From Bacteroidales bacterium (GTDB lineage Bacteria > Bacteroidota > Bacteroidia > Bacteroidales > UBA1556), in assembly GCA_029939445.1 (NCBI GenBank), contig JAOZSY010000008.1, positions 17,549 to 26,569 on the forward strand: DNA of 9,021 bases, written 5' to 3'. The notes below the pieces were generated by a model. That model made no database searches, had not been told where the DNA came from, and saw only the letters and a program-made list of their open reading frames with translations. A program made the position numbers and the translations under genes. Position 1 is the stretch's first letter, and every line of letters starts with the position of its first letter. This document shows, piece after piece, positions 1 to 6,486 of this stretch.

Positions 1-16
1 TTTCATAAATACAAAA

Positions 17-182
17 ATAGTTGATTTAGCGTTAAAAAAAATATTTTATATAACTCTTAGTACATATTGAGAATCCAAATTACTTATGTATGTCACATTG
101 AGGCAATAATAAATAATGCATAATAACAAGATAGAATAATGTAAGAAGCAAATATTGCAGATATTATAGTTGATAAAGCGTT
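17..182. repeat. Pair of 17-base direct repeats upstream of polA
   Basis: Two copies of ATAGTTGATWWAGCGTT lie at 17-33 (with TT in the middle) and 166-182 (with AA), matching at 15 of 17 positions and spaced 149 bases apart. Both sit in the non-coding leader of polA. Nothing else in 1-269 looks like a gene: every frame is short and broken by stops. The repeats could be binding sites for a regulator or a chance match in AT-rich DNA. Their GC-containing core (AGCGTT) makes chance somewhat less likely, but no function can be assigned. Confidence 0.35.
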
Positions 183-197
183 TTACGTTGTGAATAA

Positions 198-219
198 TTA
201 TCTAATACTTTAAAGATAA
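198..219. repeat. Short imperfect inverted repeat before polA
   Basis: TTATCT (198-203) and AGATAA (214-219) form 6-base inverted arms around a 10-base spacer. The smaller palindrome CTTTAAAG overlaps it at 208-215. It lies just upstream of the candidate polA -7 box, so it could be an operator, but AT-only inverted repeats of this size are common by chance in such DNA. Confidence 0.25.
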
Positions 220-236
220 AACAATGTTCTTTTCCA

Positions 237-244
237 TACATTTA
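237..244 (+). promoter_or_regulatory. Candidate Bacteroidota -7 box for polA
   Basis: TACATTTA matches the Bacteroidota -7 consensus TAnnTTTG at every fixed position but the last. It lies 25 bases before the polA start codon, which would give a leader of roughly 20 bases. No convincing -33 TTTG/TTG element is visible 19-21 bases upstream. No Shine-Dalgarno sequence precedes the ATG, which is normal in this phylum. Confidence 0.3.
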
Positions 245-269
245 CAAATTCAAACACAAAAATAATATA

Positions 270-3086
270 ATGGAAAAGAAACTTTTTCTTCTTGATGCTA
301 TGGCATTGATATACAGAGCATATTTTGCTTTCGGGCGTAATCCTAGAATAAATTCAAAAGGGCTAAACACCTCAGCAATGCTAGGTTTTACAAATACTTT
401 AAGAGAAGTGATAAGAAACCAAAAGCCTAGCCATATTGCTGTAGTTTTTGATACAAAGGTAAAAACGCACCGACATATTGAATTTCCTTCCTATAAAGCA
501 CATCGTGAGGCTATGCCCGATGATTTATCAGCATCACTACCTTATATTGATAGAATACTAGATGCTTTTAACATTTCTAAATTATATGTTGATGGATTTG
601 AAGCCGATGATGTGATTGGCACATTGGCAAAAAAAGCTGAAAAAGAAGGTTTCACAACATATATGATGACTCCTGATAAGGACTTTGGACAATTGGTAAG
701 CGAAAATATATTTATGTATAAGCCAGGGCGAGGAGGCAATCCTGCCGAAACTTGGGGAATTCCTGAAATTCAAAAAAGATTTGCTGTGGAGCGCCCCGAA
801 CAAGTAATTGATATACTTGGTTTATGGGGTGATGCTGCAGATAATATTCCTGGCATACCTGGTATTGGTGAAAAAAGAGCCAAAGAGTTTGTTGGTAGAT
901 ACGGTAGTGTGGAAGGCCTTATTGCACATACCGATGATCTAAAGGGAAAAATGAAAGAAAATGTCATTAATTTCGCTCAGCAAGGACTTGATTCAAAACG
1001 ACTAGCAACCATTGTTCTAGATGTACCAATTAATTTTGAATCAGAAAAACTAATAATTCCTAAGCCAAATATGAAAAAGGTTACTGCCCTTTTTGATGAA
1101 CTTGAATTTAGAACCCTATTAAAAAGAATTCAGAAGGAAAATAATGTTGAAGTGGTACAAGAAGCACCCAAAGAAATGAGCCCACAAGGCACACTTGATA
1201 TGTTTGCTCAACTTGACCAACAAGAGCCGGGCACATCGGGAATGACCACTCTAACAGAACTAAATAAAGAAAATACAAAATATACTATAGTAAAAGAAAA
1301 GAGTGATATACAATCTTTGGTAGAGAAAATTAAAAGCAAGAAAAAAGCTGCTATTCATATAATTACAAATAATGAAGATACTCATGAAGCTGAACTTGTA
1401 GCAATTGCCTTCACTACTGATAAGAGTATTGTAGATTTCATACCTATTCCTGAAAATCATAATGATGCTATTGAGTTTTTAAAACAATTTTCGGAAATAT
1501 TTAGCTCGAAAGAAATTGAGCTTATAGGCTTTGATTTAAAATTTATTATCTCGGTATTGAAATGGTATAAGATAGAGGTATATAATCCACTTTTTGATAT
1601 TATGATTGCTCATTACCTAATTGAGCCTGACAAAAAGCACGACTTATTAGTTTTATCAGAGAATATACTAGAGTATAAACTAATAGAAACAGATCTATTA
1701 TTAGGACGCAAATCGGAAGCCGCAAAACGCCTAAATAAGAGCAAAGTAAGATTTATAGATGTAAAAGAAGATTTGCTTTGCGAATATGCCTGTCAAAGAG
1801 TAGATGTAGTTTTACAATTAGAGCCAATTTTATATAATAATCTTAAGGAAACGAACACTATCAAGCTTTTTCAGGAAGTAGAAATTCCGTTATTAAAAGT
1901 ACTATCGTCTGTAGAAACCGAAGGAATAAGACTTGATACTGAGGCTTTGGCAAACTATTCAATAATATTGGGAAATAGAATTGAAGAACTAGAAAATAAT
2001 ATTCATAAGATCGCAGGGCATAATTTTAATATTGCATCGCCAAAACAATTGGGGATAGTGCTTTTTGAAGAATTAGAAATAACTGACAAGCCCAAAATGA
2101 CTAAAACTAAGCAGTATAAAACTGGCGAGGAAATTTTAGTTAAATTTAAAAGCAAGCATGAGATTGTTGCCAATATTTTGGAATATAGAACACTTAGCAA
2201 ACTCAAAAGCACCTATGTAGACTCGCTACCAAAGCTTGTAAATACACATACTGGACATATACACACAACCTATAACCAAGCAGTTGCAGCCACAGGGCGG
2301 TTGAGCTCTAATAATCCAAATTTGCAAAACATACCCATAAGAAGTACTGAAGGGAAAGAAATTAGAAAAGCATTTATAGCTCGAAACGATGAGTTTATTT
2401 TACTCGCTGCAGATTATTCACAGGTAGAATTAAGGATTATTGCCCACTTAAGTAGAGATGCAAATATGCTTGATGATTTTAATTCGGGCAAAGATGTGCA
2501 TAGAGCCACTGCCGCTAGAGTTTTTGGCATTTCCGAAGATGAAGTTACTACTGATATGCGTAGAAATGCAAAAGGAGTAAACTTTGGTATAATATACGGA
2601 ATATCAGCATTTGGCTTAGCAGAAAATATTGGAGTTTCGCGAACTGAAGCTAAAGAAATGATTGAGCAATATTTTGAGCATTACCCAGGTATTAAGTTAT
2701 TTATGGAATCGCAAAAGGAGTTTGCAGTAGAGCATGGATATGTTGAGACCATTTTGAAACGAAGAAGATATCTTCCAGATATTAATTCAAATAGTGGAAT
2801 GCTTAGAGCTTTTGCAGAGCGCAATGCAATAAACGCACCTATTCAAGGGTCATCTGCTGATATGATTAAAGTAGCAATGATTAACGTTTTTAACGAAATG
2901 CAAAAAAGAAATCTTAAGTCAAAGATGATTCTACAAGTGCATGATGAACTAATATTTGATTGTGATAAAAATGAGGTTGAAGAACTTAATAAACTTGTAA
3001 TAGAAGAAATGATGATTGCTTTGCCGCTTGATGTTCCTCTAGTAGTTGATAGCAATACTGGTAATAATTGGTTGGACGCGCATTGA
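270..3086 (+). CDS. polA: DNA polymerase I, with apparently inactive 3'-5' exonuclease domain
   Basis: DNA polymerase I fills gaps and removes RNA primers in repair and lagging-strand synthesis. The 938-residue product is close to the E. coli length (928). The 5' nuclease domain (about 1-290) keeps its metal ligands: D9, D61 in VVFDTK, E111/D113/D114 in EADD, D136/D138 in TPDKD, and D188/D191 in GDAADNIPG followed by the helix-hairpin-helix. The polymerase domain (about 530-938) keeps motif A (D715 in ADYSQVELR), motif B (R764, K768, F772, Y776) and motif C (H891-D892-E893). The middle domain (about 337-527) keeps its fold signature, including FDIMIAHYLIEPD, but lacks the ExoI, ExoII and ExoIII carboxylates. 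It is therefore probably proofreading-deficient, as in Taq polymerase. The start at 270 is preferred because the next Met (residue 11) would remove D9. The gene ends with tandem stops TGA TAA and converges on the next gene. Confidence 0.97.
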   Translation: MEKKLFLLDAMALIYRAYFAFGRNPRINSKGLNTSAMLGFTNTLREVIRNQKPSHIAVVFDTKVKTHRHIEFPSYKAHREAMPDDLSASLPYIDRILDAFNISKLYVDGFEADDVIGTLAKKAEKEGFTTYMMTPDKDFGQLVSENIFMYKPGRGGNPAETWGIPEIQKRFAVERPEQVIDILGLWGDAADNIPGIPGIGEKRAKEFVGRYGSVEGLIAHTDDLKGKMKENVINFAQQGLDSKRLATIVLDVPINFESEKLIIPKPNMKKVTALFDELEFRTLLKRIQKENNVEVVQEAPKEMSPQGTLDMFAQLDQQEPGTSGMTTLTELNKENTKYTIVKEKSDIQSLVEKIKSKKKAAIHIITNNEDTHEAELVAIAFTTDKSIVDFIPIPENHNDAIEFLKQFSEIFSSKEIELIGFDLKFIISVLKWYKIEVYNPLFDIMIAHYLIEPDKKHDLLVLSENILEYKLIETDLLLGRKSEAAKRLNKSKVRFIDVKEDLLCEYACQRVDVVLQLEPILYNNLKETNTIKLFQEVEIPLLKVLSSVETEGIRLDTEALANYSIILGNRIEELENNIHKIAGHNFNIASPKQLGIVLFEELEITDKPKMTKTKQYKTGEEILVKFKSKHEIVANILEYRTLSKLKSTYVDSLPKLVNTHTGHIHTTYNQAVAATGRLSSNNPNLQNIPIRSTEGKEIRKAFIARNDEFILLAADYSQVELRIIAHLSRDANMLDDFNSGKDVHRATAARVFGISEDEVTTDMRRNAKGVNFGIIYGISAFGLAENIGVSRTEAKEMIEQYFEHYPGIKLFMESQKEFAVEHGYVETILKRRRYLPDINSNSGMLRAFAERNAINAPIQGSSADMIKVAMINVFNEMQKRNLKSKMILQVHDELIFDCDKNEVEELNKLVIEEMMIALPLDVPLVVDSNTGNNWLDAH

Positions 3087-3102
3087 TAAGAGTGCTTCGC
3101 TC

Positions 3103-3193
3103 AGAATTAGAGTGAAGAGTTAAAAATGAAGAGTGAAGTGTTGAATTTTTTTTAACTCTCAATTCACCATTTCTAATTCTCACCTCTAATCCT
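3103..3193. terminator. Long imperfect inverted repeat between convergent genes; probable bidirectional terminator
   Basis: The left arm (about 3103-3144) is almost pure A/G plus T, built from repeats such as GAATTAGAG, AGTGAAGAG and TTAAAAATGAAGAG. The right arm (about 3151-3193) is its approximate reverse complement, for example TTAACTCTC and CTCTAATCCT. The arms flank a run of eight T's (3146-3153) in the loop. Folded RNA from either strand gives a stem of roughly 40 bases with mismatches. The right arm overlaps the last codons and stop of the minus-strand gene. Similar GAATTAAGAGTTAAAAATG-like intergenic inverted repeats are familiar in Bacteroidota genomes. Termination of both converging transcripts is inferred from position and symmetry; a repeat-family element inserted here is an equally good description. 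Confidence 0.65.
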
Positions 3194-6149
3194 CAGGAAT
3201 ATAAACCACAGCGTTTGTATTTTTACCATCAAGTCTAATATCGAGTTCTTCATCAAAATGAACCATTCGCAAATATTCATCCTCATAGCTTGCCGGCAAA
3301 GAATCCAAATAATCATAATTTGTATAGCCTTGCTTAATATGCGGATTTACTGTAAGGTAACCTACTCCAAAGGAAGTAAGATTTTGAAAGAAGTGTGTTC
3401 CTTGACTTGGATCAATTCTATAATTAGATAATCCTGACTCAACAATAATTCGCGACTGACTAATCTGCGGCCAATTAACTGGAATACCCAGCCAACGATC
3501 CGACGAGCCCCATCTTCCTGGACCAATTAGGATATAATTTTTATCATCTTTCATAAACTGATCATTAATTTTCTCTATCAGTTCTGGTAATAACAAATTA
3601 TTTTTAGACTCAAACGACTGAGGTTTTACATATAGTATATCCTTAATATCAGTGTATATACCATTTCCTAAAGACGAATCTGAATAAATAATTGTATTAT
3701 CAATATCCACATTTTCAACATCAACTTTCTGACTCATTGTGCTTTCAACAATAGGGCGAATTTGCAATAGGTTAAAGGTATAATCCCCAGATGCATCCTT
3801 ATTAAGATTCACTGCAAACTCTATTTCAACTGGCTTATTCATAGCCTTTTGACCCAAAGCCAACACGTCACTAACTATCTCCGATAGTGGAAATTTATTA
3901 TACTTAAGAATATGCGAGAATGTCACAATTTTCTTACTATTCTCAACCAAAGAATCTCTAATCCTTTTATCATGTAAATCATAACTAGAAAGCATCATTC
4001 GCATCGAAGGATGGTTAGGAAGATTTCTGGTAGTAAGGTGTTTTAAATTTACTGTTTCTGAAACAGAAGGAACAAACTCTTGTTGATTAAGATTTAATGC
4101 ATAAAACTTTTTCTGCGTTGTAGTAAGTGCCAATTCTGGAGTTGATAGCTGCAGTGCTTTTTGTGGGCTTTTAGGAGAAAAGCGAAGACTAATACCACTT
4201 CCATCAACAATCTGTTTTCCAAGTCCCAGAGCGATTTCCACCACACCATCAGAAGCTTTTTCGCTGCCTATTGGATAAAAATTAACTGAGCGCGTAACAC
4301 CAGAGAAACTAGGCATAAATACATCGCCATATTCTTGTCCACAAACTTCCTGAAGAACAATAGCCATCTTTTCTTCGTCAATAACATTCTTTGTAGCAGA
4401 CATATAAGCCTTACTCGCATTAAAATATACTGAAGAATACACATTCTTTATAGCCTCAGAAAGTTTTTTTAGATTCTTGCTTTTTGAAGGCACTAAAGGC
4501 AACATCATAGTGCTATAAATACCTGCAAAAGGCTGATAATGCGAATCTTCTAATAAACTAGAAGACCTAATAGCAATTGGTTTATTAACAATATCAATAT
4601 ATTTCTCTAAATCTTGAATAAGGCTTATAGGAAGCGTGGCTTTTATAAAAGCTGCTAATATTTCTTCATCAGTAACATCAGAGAGTGCAACTTCATATAG
4701 ATTATTAGATTCCATAAACTCATCAAACACATCGGTGCTAATAACCACTGTTTTAGGAATGGTAATAAAAACTCCTGGGTATTTTTGATGCATTTTATTC
4801 TGCTTCAGCATAATATCTATAAAAGCCAAGCCACGAGCTTTTCCTCCGATAGAGCCCTCGCCTATTCTAGCAAACATCACATATTTATCAAAGCTCTTTC
4901 TATAGAATTTTGCAATTACACCTCTACTGGTATTTCTACGATAGTCGGCTAGTGCATCATATATAAATGTTCTAATTTCTTCAATATTATTAAAATGCTC
5001 AGCCCTCATAAACTTAAACATATTGGCAACATGGTACAAAGCCCTTGATTTAAGCCATTTAGAAATATGATTTCTATTTATATGATATTCCAACACTTCA
5101 TCAGGCACTTCTTTTATCAACCGTTGTAAACTCTGCAAATCATAAGCCTTGCCAATAATTTTATCCTCGCGAGGACAATAAAAATTAAAATCGCCAAATG
5201 CAAAATTATTCATTATATAATGGCGTAACTCTTTATTTAAAGATTTGGAGTTTTTATCAATAAAATCAACTCCAAGCTCATCAGCATAACGTTTATTATT
5301 TGCATCCGAAGATTGCAATAAATAAGGCATAAACGCATCTTCCTTTCTTACAAGCTTGCCTAATTTAAGTCCTGCAAATTTATCTCTAACACCTCTGCGA
5401 TTATAACTCATATCAGAAACAACACCTAGCAGATTATTCTTATATCGCTCAAAATACTCAAGAGCTTTATCGTAATCAGTAGCTAGTACAATTTTTGGAC
5501 GACCACGCATCCTCATTGTCTTTTGATGTTCGTTTAAGCCCTCAGTCATATATTTTTTCGACTGATTAAAAATAACTTTATACATATTAGGCAAATACGA
5601 AGAGTAGAATCGCACCGAGTCTTCAACAAGAATAACTACGGGCACACCTACCTGGTTCACATCGTATTCTACATTCATTGCATCCTCTATAAGTTTTACA
5701 ATTGCTAGTAGAATATCAGAATTTCCTAACCAACTAAAGACATAATCAAAAGCATGTATATCTTCATTCTCAAGCCTTTTACTAATTTCACGACTAAATG
5801 GAGTTAAAGCGACAATAGGTATATTTTCAAACTTTTCTTTAATCTTATTAGAAAGCACAAAAGGATCCATACCCTCTACACTAAGCATATTAATTACCAA
5901 ATCTATTTGCTGATCATCCATAGTATAAAAAACATCATCAGCAGTAGAAACCTGTATAAATTGTGGAGGATAGCGTAGGTTTAAAGCAACATACTCATTA
6001 AAAATTTGTTCATCAATACGCCCATCTTCTTCAAGCATAAACGCATCATACTCACTGCAAATCAATAACACTTTATTAATTCGCTTACTCATTAATTGCC
6101 CAAACTCTACATCTGTATTATAGAAATATGAATTACTTTGTATAGCCAT
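3186..6149 (-). CDS. Dual receiver-domain / PEP-synthase-like ATP-grasp protein
   Basis: The product has 987 residues and is the type usually named phosphoenolpyruvate synthase or PEP/pyruvate-binding protein in Bacteroidota. Residues 24-160 look like a degenerate receiver domain: the phosphoacceptor position in DLVINM is M88 and the Lys is lost. Residues 168-318 form a second receiver with canonical residues E176/D177, D246 (VVSDMS), S280 or S281, and K299 (FIDKNS). A helical linker follows (about 335-425). Residues 430-802 match the PPDK N-terminal ATP-grasp fold: GGKARGL (435-441), AIRSSSLLED (526-535), VEIEFAV (774-780) and LLQIRPIV (794-801). Residues 818-987 carry a conserved-looking block with IGPGRWGSSDRW (875-886). 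The phosphohistidine swivel domain and the PEP-binding TIM barrel of true PEP synthases are absent, so PEP synthesis by the usual route is unlikely. It has no signal peptide and is predicted cytoplasmic. It is a single gene, convergent with polA and divergent from dsbD. A phosphorylation-controlled nucleotide-dependent enzyme is an inference; the substrate is unknown. Confidence 0.88.
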   Translation of the reverse strand: MAIQSNSYFYNTDVEFGQLMSKRINKVLLICSEYDAFMLEEDGRIDEQIFNEYVALNLRYPPQFIQVSTADDVFYTMDDQQIDLVINMLSVEGMDPFVLSNKIKEKFENIPIVALTPFSREISKRLENEDIHAFDYVFSWLGNSDILLAIVKLIEDAMNVEYDVNQVGVPVVILVEDSVRFYSSYLPNMYKVIFNQSKKYMTEGLNEHQKTMRMRGRPKIVLATDYDKALEYFERYKNNLLGVVSDMSYNRRGVRDKFAGLKLGKLVRKEDAFMPYLLQSSDANNKRYADELGVDFIDKNSKSLNKELRHYIMNNFAFGDFNFYCPREDKIIGKAYDLQSLQRLIKEVPDEVLEYHINRNHISKWLKSRALYHVANMFKFMRAEHFNNIEEIRTFIYDALADYRRNTSRGVIAKFYRKSFDKYVMFARIGEGSIGGKARGLAFIDIMLKQNKMHQKYPGVFITIPKTVVISTDVFDEFMESNNLYEVALSDVTDEEILAAFIKATLPISLIQDLEKYIDIVNKPIAIRSSSLLEDSHYQPFAGIYSTMMLPLVPSKSKNLKKLSEAIKNVYSSVYFNASKAYMSATKNVIDEEKMAIVLQEVCGQEYGDVFMPSFSGVTRSVNFYPIGSEKASDGVVEIALGLGKQIVDGSGISLRFSPKSPQKALQLSTPELALTTTQKKFYALNLNQQEFVPSVSETVNLKHLTTRNLPNHPSMRMMLSSYDLHDKRIRDSLVENSKKIVTFSHILKYNKFPLSEIVSDVLALGQKAMNKPVEIEFAVNLNKDASGDYTFNLLQIRPIVESTMSQKVDVENVDIDNTIIYSDSSLGNGIYTDIKDILYVKPQSFESKNNLLLPELIEKINDQFMKDDKNYILIGPGRWGSSDRWLGIPVNWPQISQSRIIVESGLSNYRIDPSQGTHFFQNLTSFGVGYLTVNPHIKQGYTNYDYLDSLPASYEDEYLRMVHFDEELDIRLDGKNTNAVVYIPED

Positions 6150-6327
6150 TTTAAATAATTAGTTTCAATAAAATACTTTAAAAATTATAGTATTAGTATA
6201 ACTACGACCTCTGCAATACCATGTATTTATTATTCTATTCGTCAAAATGCACCAACCAACTCAAAGGGAGTAAGATTAAGTAGATAACGACACTAGAAAT
6301 TGTCATAATATTTAAATACTTCGATAG

Positions 6328-6335
6328 CAAAGATA
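6328..6335 (-). promoter_or_regulatory. Candidate -7 box for the REC/ATP-grasp gene
   Basis: On the minus strand the sequence reads TATCTTTG, a full match to the fixed positions of the Bacteroidota -7 consensus TAnnTTTG. It lies 178 bases upstream of the start codon. No good -33 TTTG/TTG is visible at the usual distance, and no better box was seen nearer the gene. Confidence 0.3.
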
Positions 6336-6438
6336 ATTATTTTAAATAAGATTATATAATCGGAAAAAATCGTTTTTAAGATGCTATTTATTTATACTCT
6401 CGTTATCTTTTTATGATTTAATGAAAGTATAATTTTCA

Positions 6439-6446
6439 TACATTTG
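6439..6446 (+). promoter_or_regulatory. Candidate -7 box for dsbD
   Basis: TACATTTG is a full match to the fixed positions of the Bacteroidota -7 consensus TAnnTTTG. It ends 40 bases before the dsbD start codon. A weak TTTA (6417-6420) sits 18 bases upstream where a -33 TTTG would be expected. The predicted transcript would have a leader of roughly 30 bases. The same TACATTT core appears before polA. Confidence 0.5.
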
Positions 6447-6486
6447 TGCCTTAATATTAAGTGCACGCACACTAATACAAAACATT

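Larger units (their letters stand above)
6150..6486. other. Divergent intergenic region, 337 bases
   Basis: No gene or structured RNA is evident here; all frames are short. The region lies between the starts of the REC/ATP-grasp gene (minus) and dsbD (plus) and holds a candidate promoter for each. A-tracts and T-tracts around 6363-6377 (GGAAAAAATCGTTTTTAAG) suggest intrinsically bent DNA upstream of the dsbD promoter. If the minus-strand promoter is as predicted, that transcript has a leader of about 170 bases, long enough for regulation, but I see no clear hairpin or riboswitch in it. Confidence 0.6.

Noticed and set aside
542..967. Minus-strand open frames within polA
   Set aside because: They overlap conserved 5' nuclease motifs of polA, have no recognisable domains and are shadows of that gene.
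3090..3102. Small hairpin GAGTG-CTT-CGCTC just after the polA stop
   Set aside because: Only five pairs including a wobble and a three-base loop, with no T-tract; the larger inverted repeat beside it explains termination better.
2986..3183. 65-residue minus-strand open frame overlapping the end of polA and the inverted repeat
   Set aside because: Its N-terminal part is just translation of the GAGTGAAGAG-type repeat and the rest is antisense to polA. Such frames are a common annotation artefact of these repeats.
6150..6327. Possible riboswitch or structured leader in the long 5' region of the REC/ATP-grasp gene
   Set aside because: No stable paired arms or known conserved core could be seen by eye, and the leader length itself depends on an unproven promoter.
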